From: DUVT01 sp041675865
Lineage (GTDB): Bacteria > Bacillota_I > Bacilli_A > ML615J-28 > CAG-698
Direction: 5' to 3'
Length of the DNA: 27,709 nt
NCBI GenBank assembly: GCA_041675865.1
Contig: JBAYTA010000017.1
Span: forward strand, 1 to 27,709
Shown here: in pieces, positions 15,889 through 25,749 of the stretch
Position numbering within the stretch: position 1 is the first letter of the stretch
Layout: the number at the start of each line of letters is the position of its first letter
Notes under the pieces: generated by a model
What the model saw: only the letters and a program-made list of their open reading frames with translations
What the model was told of the DNA's origin: nothing
The model's database searches: none
Program-made: the position numbers and the translations under genes

Positions 15889-16921
15889 TACTATCTACAA
15901 TTGAATATACATTATATACTCCTAAGTTTTTTAATATAGACATTTCAAGTTCATTTATTGCACAGACTACAATTGTTTTTACTGGATATGATCTCTTTAC
16001 TATTTCAAAGACAACTTTACCAGCTAAACTTTGCTTATCTATTTTACCTTCACCCGTTAATATAAAGTCATAATTATTTTTTATTTTATCAAATTCAATT
16101 AAATTCAATATATAATCTATTCCTTTAATTAATGCAGCACTAAACATTGATAAAAACGCAAACCCAACTCCTCCTGCAGCACCACTAGCAGGAAGATTTG
16201 AAAATCTCGCTCCTATCAATTTTTCTACTAAATTAGAATAATTAGCCATATTAGCATCTAATAAAGGTAAGTCGTCAAATTTCGCACCTTTTTGAGGTGC
16301 ATAGACAAAACTAGCACCATTTTCTCCTAATAATTCATTTTGTACATCACTTACGATTTTTATATTAACCCCTTTAACATTTTCAAAAAACTCATTTGCA
16401 TCAATTCTTCTAATATATTTTAAACTATCATTGCATAAATAATCTATTTGCTTATCATCTTGATCATAAAATTTTACACCTAATGCAGCTAAAATCCCAC
16501 TTCCACCATCATTAGTACAAGATCCACCAATCCCAATTACTATATTCTTTATATTCTTTGCAATTGCATTTTTTATCAATAATCCACAACCAAAGGTTGT
16601 AGTCTTGAATGGATTATATTCATTCTTTTTTAATAAATTTAACCCTGCAGTTTTTGCTAGTTCAATGTAAGCAGTATCTGTAGACTTATCATATAAAAAA
16701 TATGGTCTGATTTTTCTATTTAGTGGATCAACTGAATAAGCATATATTTTTTCTAAAGACTTTATATTTATTAAAGCATCTAAAAAACCTTCCCCACCAT
16801 CTGATACAGGGAAATAATCTAGTTCTATATTTTTTGCTTTTAATTCTTTCTCTAAAATCTTTCCTATTTGAATTGATGATAAAGATCCTTTAAATGAATC
16901 AATCAGACCTAAAACTTTCAT
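15812..16921 (-). CDS. glxK: Glycerate 2-kinase (GlxK/GarK family)
   Basis: ATP-dependent glycerate kinase (369 residues), which phosphorylates D-glycerate, usually to 2-phosphoglycerate, feeding lower glycolysis. Family motifs are clear: DSFKGSLSS (8-16), PVSDGGEG (38-45), GIGGSCTNDGGSG (about 128-140), the PASGAAGGVGFAF stretch and TGEGKIDKQSLAGK (about 288-301). Its length matches the family (~370-380). It is cytosolic. The ATG has an AGAGGT ribosome binding site and a consensus promoter. The 3' end overlaps the start of the nuclease-like gene. No glyoxylate or galactarate pathway gene is nearby, so the source of glycerate is unknown. The symbol follows the family; garK is an equally possible name. 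Confidence 0.88.
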   Translation of the reverse strand: MKVLGLIDSFKGSLSSIQIGKILEKELKAKNIELDYFPVSDGGEGFLDALINIKSLEKIYAYSVDPLNRKIRPYFLYDKSTDTAYIELAKTAGLNLLKKNEYNPFKTTTFGCGLLIKNAIAKNIKNIVIGIGGSCTNDGGSGILAALGVKFYDQDDKQIDYLCNDSLKYIRRIDANEFFENVKGVNIKIVSDVQNELLGENGASFVYAPQKGAKFDDLPLLDANMANYSNLVEKLIGARFSNLPASGAAGGVGFAFLSMFSAALIKGIDYILNLIEFDKIKNNYDFILTGEGKIDKQSLAGKVVFEIVKRSYPVKTIVVCAINELEMSILKNLGVYNVYSIVDSIATEEKSLSNPRMYFRKLVKNIEFK

Positions 16922-16938
16922 ATTATACCTCTTTTTAT

Positions 16939-16967
16939 ATTATAATTAATTTATATGTTTTTGTAAA
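16939..16967 (-). promoter_or_regulatory. Sigma-A promoter of the glycerate kinase gene
   Basis: TTTACA (16967-16962), 17-base spacer and TATAAT (16944-16939) on the minus strand, about 18 bases before the ATG at 16921. It is divergent from the CHAP lipoprotein promoter in the same 144-base gap. Confidence 0.8.
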
Positions 16968-17009
16968 GAAAAATGGGAATTGGTAAATATAATTGGTTAC
17001 ACAAAGAAG

Positions 17010-17038
17010 TAGAAAAAAGACTTATTTTATAGTATAAT
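17010..17038 (+). promoter_or_regulatory. Promoter of the CHAP-domain lipoprotein
   Basis: TAGAAA (17010-17015, a modest -35), 17-base spacer and TATAAT (17033-17038). A long ribosome binding site GAGGTGAGG (17055-17063) precedes the ATG at 17066. Confidence 0.55.
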
Positions 17039-17065
17039 ATAATAGTAGAAAAAAGAGGTGAGGAT

Positions 17066-18346
17066 ATGAAAAAATTACTTTTTGTCTTTCTCTTAGCACT
17101 TGTATTAATAGGTTGTAATCAAACTAACACAAACGAAACATTTTTAGTTTTTGATCACGAGGTTAGATTACATGAAAATGAAGGAATCTTTATTCCAATT
17201 TCCTATACAGGTATTGATGAGGATAGATTTATAGTTACTTTTTCTAATAGTGAAATATTAGAATTCGATGAAGAAACATTATTCATTAAAGCTAAAAAAC
17301 TTGGATATACAAAAATTGATCTTCAAGTTAAAGATAGTGAATATAATGCATCTTTTGATGTTTATGTAGAAGCAAAAAATGTTATAGCACCTGTTCTCCA
17401 AACATCAAATAGAGATATGAATTTAAAAAATCCATTTAAATTATATATTGCTAATCAAGATAAACTTGGAGCAGCAGCTGATAGTTTCATATTTACATTG
17501 AGTGATGAAACTTTAGCAGAAATTGACGATGATTTAACAATTCATCCAAAAGCACCAGGTAAACTAACTATTACAGCAACTTATAAATTTAATGAAGAAA
17601 TAACTTCTAACTTTGAAGTGAATATTGTAGATAATGATTTCGATGAAAAACTAATAATCACAACTAAGGATAATTTATTCACTGTATATCCTGGCGATTA
17701 TCTAGAATTATTTATTGATGGCGAAAGAGTAAATATGGAAAATTATATCTACTCTTCTTATAATATGGATTATGCATCTATCACATCTGATGGGAAAATT
17801 ATTGGTATTAAAGATGGATTAGGTTACTTTGGTGTAAAATCTAAAACAACTGGTAAATCAGGAGTAATTTATATCGAAGTTAAAGGTGAAGAAAATAATG
17901 TCAATTATATTGAAAGATTAATCAATATAGCTTTAGCAGAAAAAGGTTATAAAGAAGGACAGTACGGCTGGACTAAATTCGGTGAATGGTATAAGCAAGG
18001 ATATGAAAACCTAGATTGGTGTGCAATGTTTGTAGCTTGGAGCTCTAATGAAGCAGGTATTCCTACAACAATCATTCCTAGATTAGCAAAAGTTGAATTC
18101 ATGAAGAACTATTATGAACGTATTGGAAGATTTGAATTTAGTAATAGTGGTTATATTCCAAACCGTGGCGATATTATAATGTTTGGTGATACATCACATG
18201 TAGGAATTGTAACTTATGTGCAAAATGGAAGAGTTCACACAATCGAAGGAAACACATCTAATACGGTTGCGGAAAGAAGTTATGCTTTAGACGATACGTA
18301 TGTATTGGGCTATGGCATACCAGACTATAACAAATTAAACTATTAA
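17066..18346 (+). CDS. Lipoprotein with Ig-like domains and a CHAP peptidoglycan hydrolase domain
   Basis: Predicted surface lipoprotein: the N-terminus ends in lipobox LIGC (Cys17). Three Ig-like (Big2-type) modules span about residues 28-105, 108-190 and 193-278. The C-terminal ~145 residues form a CHAP amidase/endopeptidase domain with Cys319 (DWCAMFVAW), His378 (TSHVGIV) and the EGN turn (Glu394-Asn396) as the expected catalytic set; GDIIMF before the His strand is also typical. CHAP enzymes cut peptidoglycan amide bonds. Length is 426 residues. It is monocistronic, with its own promoter and a shared terminator. The design parallels the SpoIID-domain lipoprotein at 1909-4389. Substrate and anchoring are inferred from domain type. 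Confidence 0.87.
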   Translation: MKKLLFVFLLALVLIGCNQTNTNETFLVFDHEVRLHENEGIFIPISYTGIDEDRFIVTFSNSEILEFDEETLFIKAKKLGYTKIDLQVKDSEYNASFDVYVEAKNVIAPVLQTSNRDMNLKNPFKLYIANQDKLGAAADSFIFTLSDETLAEIDDDLTIHPKAPGKLTITATYKFNEEITSNFEVNIVDNDFDEKLIITTKDNLFTVYPGDYLELFIDGERVNMENYIYSSYNMDYASITSDGKIIGIKDGLGYFGVKSKTTGKSGVIYIEVKGEENNVNYIERLINIALAEKGYKEGQYGWTKFGEWYKQGYENLDWCAMFVAWSSNEAGIPTTIIPRLAKVEFMKNYYERIGRFEFSNSGYIPNRGDIIMFGDTSHVGIVTYVQNGRVHTIEGNTSNTVAERSYALDDTYVLGYGIPDYNKLNY

Positions 18347-18353
18347 AAAAAAA

Positions 18354-18389
18354 GACTAAATTATCTATTTTATTTAAAATAATTTAGTC
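18354..18389. terminator. Bidirectional terminator between the CHAP lipoprotein and the giant surface protein
   Basis: Perfect 11-bp stem GACTAAATTAT / ATAATTTAGTC with a 14-base loop, flanked by nine A on the left (18345-18353) and eight T on the right (18391-18398). It gives U-tracts in both directions and serves both convergent genes. Confidence 0.9.
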
Positions 18390-18396
18390 CTTTTTT

Positions 18397-21300
18397 TTAT
18401 TTACTCCAAGAATTGTAATCATCTATTATACCCCATGATGGGTCAGATGCACCTACTACCTTAGATATGGTTATCGTAAAGTTTCTAGTTCTATTTTTTT
18501 CACCATAATTAATATAGTAATATTTACCAGAAACACCAGAAACTCTTACACTAGTATCATATAGTTCATATGTGCTAGTAGAAGTTGTATATTCAATTTT
18601 ATATTTGTATACATATCCAGTTTCTGCTTGAGGTAATATAACATCAAAACTATAAAACCCACTCATATTTCTACCAAATCTAAACTTGTAATTTGCAATA
18701 TTTTCTATATAAAATAAATTTACTTTGTTATTCACTAAAGTGATTGAAGAAAATTCAGGGAATAAAGCAGGATCATTAATAACAGTTTCACCCCAAGGTA
18801 AGTTAGTATTAAAGTTTTGTACATTAATTAATAATGGATTTCCTTTTAAGTCATTTGCACTTTCATCATAGTTGACAGTAAATACCATAGAAACATTATA
18901 TACAATATCAATAACACTTATATGATAATAAATAACTTTTGTAGGTTCACCACTAGTCGTTGATTCACTTATTACTTTATAAGTAATAAGGATATCATCA
19001 TCTTCTATTCCATCATTTCCTCTATCTTCTGCACCGTATTCAAGTTTAGTATCAGGATATACAGTGAAGTCAGTCAATAATGTACTTATAAGCGCAGGAT
19101 CACTATATTTATCAACCGGTGTTGTCCAATAATAGTCAGAAACACTATTATAATGTTTCCTTGAAATTTTAGCCCCTGGAGGTAAAAAGTCTAAGAAGAA
19201 AGGCATGTATTCGTTTAATGGAGTATTGGCAACTTCACCGTTAATTCTATAATGAATTACATTTTCATCTACATTACTGCCATTATAATCAATACCAGCA
19301 AAGAATATCCTTGGTCTATATGGAGAGTCTTCTTTGATTGTTCCATCTTCATTTGCAACATATATTAGAGGATAAGATGTATCTTGCACAGTTTCAGAAA
19401 ATCTAATATCTGTTAAATGAGCATTCACACCTGGCCTTTTTTCTATTGTTACGTTTCCTAGTGAAATAGAACGCAAGTTCACACCATCTTTTCGAACTAA
19501 TGTTATGCCAAATGTATAGTTACCAGTTGGAACACTTTGATCCATATGTAAATCTAAATAACTATCAGTTCTAATTGTTACACCACTAATTAAATTGCTA
19601 ACAACAAAATAAATATCATTGTCAGTTCCGTAGTTATAGATTAAATTTGCATATGATGAATCAATTCCTAAGTCAAATGAAAATTTTGTAGAAACAGCCT
19701 CTCTAGTTGCAAATAAACCACTACCTGAAACTTTATTATTATTTTTAAAATAATTAACAATATTTACTGATTCTTCATTTATGGTGTGCGTATAAGTTCT
19801 AGGACTTCCATTTTCAGCATGAATAACATATTCATAAACATAAGTTATTAAACCAGTACTTGTATTATATGTTCTACTTACTAATCTTGCACTAGTAACT
19901 TCTGCAAATGGTGACAAAGTTAAAGTTGTTAGGTTAGGTATTGTATATGTTCTTCTATTTAAATAACTAGGTATATCAGTATCTTCATCAAAGTCGTATC
20001 CTGGAGGATTTTCAATCAAGTCCATCGGATAACCAAATTTTAGAGTTGTTGTAAACTGATTTGCCCAAGGAGCAAAAACATCAGATCCATAGTATGACAT
20101 ACTTAAGATTTCATTATTTGATGATTCTGCTTTTGTAAAGCTTACTTCCCTGTCTACTCCACCATTGTCTAAATAATAATACCTATATTTTATTGTATAT
20201 TCCCCACCTTTTAAGACATTATTTCCATTACTATCCTGTAGTTTTAATTGGATTGAAAAGTATCTACTTGCTCCGGAACCTGATACTTTTTCAGTTGTTA
20301 AGGTATAGTAATCTGTAAGTACTTCTTCACTACCATACCATAGGCTTACTTTATATATTTCTGCTCCATCTGGCAAAAATTCATATCGATCTCTAAATCT
20401 AAAGCCAATATGATCAGTTACAGTAGGATTTGATGTTATACTTTGCCAAGTACCTGATTCTGTTGTCCTATAATGTGTTATAGAAGGTCCTGTAGGTGAA
20501 GGGTCAATTATATTAATATTGATAGTATAAGTTGTTGTATATTTTGTAGTTCTAAAAGCTGAAACTTCTCTTGCAGCTTCTGAATAAGATGTAATAACTC
20601 CGAGTTCTCTAGTTCCATTATTTGTATTATTCAATGTTAGGATTGGATCAATTTCAGGATTTACTCCCGATGTCAACTCAGGACCTATTTTAGCATTCAC
20701 AGGTAAATCAGCATCAACAATTTTGTATCGTAAAACTGATTGACCTGGGATTTGATTTTTATTTAGTTGAAATGTAATACTTCTTGTTGAAGTATTTATT
20801 GTCGGATTTACTAATACAGTTCTAGCTCCTCCAATATCACCATTCTCATCAACCTCTACTAATTTTATATTATTACTTGTAGGGTTTATAATAGCTGATT
20901 TATCATTATACTCAGTTTGAAGTAATGAAATATAATTATCTATTATATCTTCTTCTAAACTACCTCTTTGTGGATTCAAATAATCTCCATTGTATACCAG
21001 TAAACCATCTATAGGGTATAGTTTTGTAATATCTACATTTGCAGGTAATGTTGAACCAACTGAGCTTCCTGCAGATGTGGATAACACATACATACCGTAT
21101 GGTCTAGATTCCTTAAATCTTGGTGATAAAACTTCATTTTCAACATAATAAATATATTGTGTCAAACTTGGATCTGTTCTCATTTCAAATTCTTCATCAT
21201 ATATGAAATAATGATTAGGCATTGCGGTATTTAAATTATCAGGGTTTTCTGTAACATATGGTACATTTATAGATCCAGTAATAATCCTTCCTGTACTACC

Positions 21301-24300
21301 AGTTACATATTCAGCATCAACATAATCATTTGTTCTTACTCTGGTAAAAGGAGTAACATTATATTCAGAATTAGTCCCGCTTGAAGAGACTTGTTCTCTA
21401 CTTATCCTTCTCCAAATGAATTGATCGTATGTTCTATTAACATAGATTGATGCATCTGCTATAGTTATCCTTTGTCCACCATTTATTTCATAATACGTTG
21501 ATTCATTACTGCTCAAAATTCCATCGATGGCAGTTAATACATATTGTTCAGTTACTTTGAAATATCTACGATTTCTTCCACTTACTTCTTCCTCATAAAA
21601 TATTCGTTCTCTAGTCACATATTCTGATATTGTCCCATTAACATATGCAACATTAGTTGTTGAATTTTTTTCAAAAAAACCATAACCTGTAAATGTTCCT
21701 TGTGTAGTGTCATTAGGTTTTGCACTATAATATTTTGCATCCCTAAATACAAAATATCTGTTTGATGAAGTGAAATTATAAACTTGATCAAGTCTTCCTA
21801 TTAAATCAACATTAGGATCCATATTAACAATAAAGGTGAATGAGCCATTATTCGATGTCATTGTCCTATTATAAGTTCTTTGTAATCTGCCAAATATACC
21901 TCCAATACCTCTTTTACCCATAGGGTATTCACGAACATGAGGTGAATTTGGAGTAATAAATGTATGATCAACTGGGTAAAACATATCCTCAAAACTTCTT
22001 GTATGACCTTCATTGATAATCTTTGATATAATTTCAAAATTTGTCCATTCTTCTTCTATTGTCATTAAATCATCTAGTTCTTCATCTAAATTTATCATTC
22101 TTATGGAACCATAATTCATCGCCGTATTAATTTTAACTGTTGTTGTAGTGGTAATACCAGCATATGTAGCTCCGACTATACCACCAGCGACATCTGTTGA
22201 ACTAATGTTCCCATGATTTAACATTCTTATCATTTCACACAATCCATATCCAATTACACCACCAGCTGATGAATATACTCCCAACCTTTGATCTGACCCT
22301 TGTTCATTAGGAGTAATAGACCTATTCAAAGTTGGTGAAGTACCAGTAGCATTAAGATAATATGGTATTGAAGAAGTGTAAGCCGCTGGATTATATTTTT
22401 CAATTTTCTGAGTAATTGATGAGATATTGCCATAATTAATACAGTTTGATAAAATTGAATTTTCAATACTACTTCTACCCGCACCAACTATACCTGGTGT
22501 TATAACATAACTAGGTAAGTCAGCTGCTTCAAGTTCTTCTATTAATGAAAGTCCCAGAACTCCACCAGCTCTTGCAAGATTAGTTGTTAAAGCAGTAATG
22601 TTTCCACTATTTGTTGAGTCGAATATTCTTGGATATCCTACTATTGTTGAGCTTGCAACTCCTCCTAAAATTACAGAACCATAGTACCAATCAACTCGAC
22701 CACCATAATTTTGACCTGTATTTATTTTAACTTCAGCAGCGTCCATTGATGATATATTACTTACATTTATATCTCCCATATTTGCAGTATCCTGAATTGA
22801 ACCAGCATTAAAAGTAGTTATTCCGCCTGCAAATGTGTTTCCATTACCTTTTATTCCATATAATGAGCCGTTTAGATTAGTACTAATATTAGCATAATTA
22901 ATACTATTTATAATCCCTTTAGTTGCTTTGGAAACTGTTTGTAAATCCCCACTCATATTTGTATTAACTAATCCACCAATATAAACATGTGCTGAACTCG
23001 TAGACTTAACTGTACCAGTATTATGATTTGCAACAATTATTTTACTAGGGACTAATTCATCTTTTTCCGTATCAGGATTATATTCATAATCTTTCCCTCG
23101 AGTCATTGAATTTATCATATATTTATCAACAGAAAGTTCTTTTGCTATTCCTGCTACCCATAGAGGATATGCACTTACAGTATTATAAACAAATATATTT
23201 CCAGAAAAATAAACATTTAGAAAATCAATGTTTGTGGAAAGAGTAATTCCTGCAATTGACCTCTCACTTAAAAATGTTTGATCTTTATATGTAATATCTC
23301 CTCTGTTTTCCACAAACCTCAATAGCGATTGACTATTATTTTTACTTAAGAAAACTCCAGAGAAATTATAATTTCCTATTATTTCATAATTAGCATAATT
23401 TGTTGATTGAGATAGTATCACACCTTCTGATCCTATATCATAAACTAAAGCACTATAATTAAAGTTTGTATAACTATTGATGCTATAATTTGTATAGTTA
23501 AACAAGTATAAAAATTCTACCTTTTCACTATGATTACTTACTACTACACCAGCTGAATGAATAAAGTTTGTTGTTTCACCAACATTTATATTTGCTTCAT
23601 CATTTAGATTTTCGACTTCTACATTTGTATTTGTCCATTCACCAGTGTTTTCATCAAATTTATAATTAACACCTGAACTATACCCTACAACACCTGCAAC
23701 ATATTGATGAACTGGTTTTGTAGATTTATAATTGTTAATATTAATTTCAGCTTGATTAGTAATAAAACCTAAATTATGTCTAGCTTGTGGTAAGTTTTGC
23801 ACAAACCCAATTACACCACCAGTATAAATATTTACTGAAGAACTACTTGGATCAACCTGGTTTGATGTTCCAAGTCCATTTATTGTCATAGTGTTTAAAG
23901 CATTATATAATGTTAGAGCTTTACTTTCTGTCTTTCCAATAATACCGCCAATATAGTAATTAGTATCAACATCAAAATCACTATTAAAGGTTCTAATATT
24001 ATTTTTTATTATACCTTCAGTATAAACTCCATTTACATTACCACTTGCTTCACCAACTATTCCACCTACAGCATATTCTCCAATTGATAGATTTCCTAAA
24101 TCTATTTCTAAATTTACAGAAACATTATTAATATTACCTGTACTTCTTCCTGCAATTCCTCCAATATAGAAAAGGGATGAATAATATAGTTGTGTATCCT
24201 CTAATTTGATTTTAAAATTATCAAGAGTAATATTACTTATAGTCCCACTAACTGAACTAAATAATCCTGCAAAGTATTCCGTTTCAAGATTTACACCATT

Positions 24301-25749
24301 AATTAATTCTAAATTAGAAAGATAATAATTTTTATCATCATTAGTAGTTCCACTTAAACTACCACCAAAAACATTTTCTGGTGTTTTATATGCCCCTTTC
24401 GAAACCTCAGTAAAATCGATATCATCAGTTATTACATAGTTTAAATTATAATAACGAATATCAGACTCTACACTTGGAACAAAACTAATCATTTTTGAGA
24501 AAGAGATAAAATCTACAGCATTTTTAATTATATATTCATCATTGCCATTTTTATCAAGACCAAAAATTGCTGGATGACGATAATCTGGGTAGTAGTACCA
24601 TCCATTAGTCCCAAGACTTGAACTACCTTTTATTACTTCTTCAGTTTCACCAAGAGCAAATTCATTAGGACTAGTAACTATATAAGAGCTTTGGCCAACC
24701 TCAACTTCTTCTAAATATCTGGTTGAATCATAAACCAATTTATCAGAATCACCTGAGTCCTCATATAATACTGGTTGAACTTCGAAGTTGTTAATATACG
24801 AACTATTTACAACTACTTTACCAGCAAAATATGCTTCAGTAAAAGTCGCTTGATTCTCAAATACAACACCAGCTGCTTGATATTCACTATCACTAGCACC
24901 TATTGGTGTTCTCATTCTTATCCCTGCTTCTGCTACATCTTCTCTATTGTCAATAACATAAACTTTATTTATGACTCCATTACCATGATTTAAGCCTGCT
25001 AAATTAGCGGCTCTTAAAATGTTATCATGGACATTTCTAATTTCAAATGTTGGATTTACTAATCCAAGATTTTTTATTGTTCCTTTATTTTCTGTAAACA
25101 TTGAATAGAATGTAGATAATGGTATATCTTGTGCTTCTTCTCCAGTACCTTCAGTAAAAACTAAATAATCATAACCAGCTGCATAAAGATTCGATATTTC
25201 AAAACCTCTACCATCAAAAATACCTGTAAATACAGCTTCATGAGTTCCTGCTAAAGGGGATGTGAAATTATATCCTATTGGCATAAATTGTTGAGCACCC
25301 ATAACAGAATAATCAATATCCATACCTAAAGTATAGTTTAAGCTAAGTAGTGCTTGTACAATCTTATCTTCAAAACGAAAAGATTCAATTTTATCCCTAT
25401 TATAACTAGCATCAACAGAAAAATTATATAATTCTAATGCTGAATCAAATCTAATAGTTTTATATGTTCCCTCACTACCTTCAATTTCTAACTCTTCTAA
25501 CATCATATTTCTTACATCATTATAATTATCATCTTCTACTACATCATTTACAATTGCGAAAAGTATAGGTCTAAAGTCGGTATATGTAATGAATGTATTT
25601 TCTATTTGCTTTGTAACAATAGGTTCAAAATCATGTGTATTACGATCCCTAGTTGTATCAAGGTCTTCTGCCTTGCTTAAGTTATCAAAAGAAATTGAAA
25701 ATAACAAAGCTATAATAAGGATTGATATCATTAATATTTTTTTTCTCAT
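18397..25749 (-). CDS. Giant secreted protein with GLUG-like repeats (putative adhesin or fibre component)
   Basis: A protein of about 2,450 residues. Start: ATG 25749 overlaps the upstream stop (ATGA) and lies 8 bases after GGGGAGGA; an in-frame ATG at 25767 lies upstream of that site and is less likely. The N-terminus is a Sec-type signal (MRKKILMISI..., possible cut after SKA near residue 30). Residues ~140-1290 hold many variants of a GLUG-like unit: F.G.FDGRGFEISNL at the start, then repeated GGIxG / AGVVG / GGVIG turns with xGxIxNxxNxGxI strands, suggesting a long beta-helix. Residues ~1300-2450 are Thr/Tyr/Ser-rich and look like beta-sandwich modules. There is no LPXTG motif or C-terminal membrane anchor. 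The gene is last in the SipW operon and ends at a terminator. An adhesin or fibre role is inferred from repeats and context. Confidence 0.75.
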   Translation of the reverse strand: MRKKILMISILIIALLFSISFDNLSKAEDLDTTRDRNTHDFEPIVTKQIENTFITYTDFRPILFAIVNDVVEDDNYNDVRNMMLEELEIEGSEGTYKTIRFDSALELYNFSVDASYNRDKIESFRFEDKIVQALLSLNYTLGMDIDYSVMGAQQFMPIGYNFTSPLAGTHEAVFTGIFDGRGFEISNLYAAGYDYLVFTEGTGEEAQDIPLSTFYSMFTENKGTIKNLGLVNPTFEIRNVHDNILRAANLAGLNHGNGVINKVYVIDNREDVAEAGIRMRTPIGASDSEYQAAGVVFENQATFTEAYFAGKVVVNSSYINNFEVQPVLYEDSGDSDKLVYDSTRYLEEVEVGQSSYIVTSPNEFALGETEEVIKGSSSLGTNGWYYYPDYRHPAIFGLDKNGNDEYIIKNAVDFISFSKMISFVPSVESDIRYYNLNYVITDDIDFTEVSKGAYKTPENVFGGSLSGTTNDDKNYYLSNLELINGVNLETEYFAGLFSSVSGTISNITLDNFKIKLEDTQLYYSSLFYIGGIAGRSTGNINNVSVNLEIDLGNLSIGEYAVGGIVGEASGNVNGVYTEGIIKNNIRTFNSDFDVDTNYYIGGIIGKTESKALTLYNALNTMTINGLGTSNQVDPSSSSVNIYTGGVIGFVQNLPQARHNLGFITNQAEININNYKSTKPVHQYVAGVVGYSSGVNYKFDENTGEWTNTNVEVENLNDEANINVGETTNFIHSAGVVVSNHSEKVEFLYLFNYTNYSINSYTNFNYSALVYDIGSEGVILSQSTNYANYEIIGNYNFSGVFLSKNNSQSLLRFVENRGDITYKDQTFLSERSIAGITLSTNIDFLNVYFSGNIFVYNTVSAYPLWVAGIAKELSVDKYMINSMTRGKDYEYNPDTEKDELVPSKIIVANHNTGTVKSTSSAHVYIGGLVNTNMSGDLQTVSKATKGIINSINYANISTNLNGSLYGIKGNGNTFAGGITTFNAGSIQDTANMGDINVSNISSMDAAEVKINTGQNYGGRVDWYYGSVILGGVASSTIVGYPRIFDSTNSGNITALTTNLARAGGVLGLSLIEELEAADLPSYVITPGIVGAGRSSIENSILSNCINYGNISSITQKIEKYNPAAYTSSIPYYLNATGTSPTLNRSITPNEQGSDQRLGVYSSAGGVIGYGLCEMIRMLNHGNISSTDVAGGIVGATYAGITTTTTVKINTAMNYGSIRMINLDEELDDLMTIEEEWTNFEIISKIINEGHTRSFEDMFYPVDHTFITPNSPHVREYPMGKRGIGGIFGRLQRTYNRTMTSNNGSFTFIVNMDPNVDLIGRLDQVYNFTSSNRYFVFRDAKYYSAKPNDTTQGTFTGYGFFEKNSTTNVAYVNGTISEYVTRERIFYEEEVSGRNRRYFKVTEQYVLTAIDGILSSNESTYYEINGGQRITIADASIYVNRTYDQFIWRRISREQVSSSGTNSEYNVTPFTRVRTNDYVDAEYVTGSTGRIITGSINVPYVTENPDNLNTAMPNHYFIYDEEFEMRTDPSLTQYIYYVENEVLSPRFKESRPYGMYVLSTSAGSSVGSTLPANVDITKLYPIDGLLVYNGDYLNPQRGSLEEDIIDNYISLLQTEYNDKSAIINPTSNNIKLVEVDENGDIGGARTVLVNPTINTSTRSITFQLNKNQIPGQSVLRYKIVDADLPVNAKIGPELTSGVNPEIDPILTLNNTNNGTRELGVITSYSEAAREVSAFRTTKYTTTYTININIIDPSPTGPSITHYRTTESGTWQSITSNPTVTDHIGFRFRDRYEFLPDGAEIYKVSLWYGSEEVLTDYYTLTTEKVSGSGASRYFSIQLKLQDSNGNNVLKGGEYTIKYRYYYLDNGGVDREVSFTKAESSNNEILSMSYYGSDVFAPWANQFTTTLKFGYPMDLIENPPGYDFDEDTDIPSYLNRRTYTIPNLTTLTLSPFAEVTSARLVSRTYNTSTGLITYVYEYVIHAENGSPRTYTHTINEESVNIVNYFKNNNKVSGSGLFATREAVSTKFSFDLGIDSSYANLIYNYGTDNDIYFVVSNLISGVTIRTDSYLDLHMDQSVPTGNYTFGITLVRKDGVNLRSISLGNVTIEKRPGVNAHLTDIRFSETVQDTSYPLIYVANEDGTIKEDSPYRPRIFFAGIDYNGSNVDENVIHYRINGEVANTPLNEYMPFFLDFLPPGAKISRKHYNSVSDYYWTTPVDKYSDPALISTLLTDFTVYPDTKLEYGAEDRGNDGIEDDDILITYKVISESTTSGEPTKVIYYHISVIDIVYNVSMVFTVNYDESANDLKGNPLLINVQNFNTNLPWGETVINDPALFPEFSSITLVNNKVNLFYIENIANYKFRFGRNMSGFYSFDVILPQAETGYVYKYKIEYTTSTSTYELYDTSVRVSGVSGKYYYINYGEKNRTRNFTITISKVVGASDPSWGIIDDYNSWSK

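Noticed and set aside
18397..25749. CRISPR-like or tandem DNA repeats within the giant gene
   Set aside because: The repetition is at protein level (degenerate GLUG-like units). No identical direct DNA repeats with regular spacers were seen.
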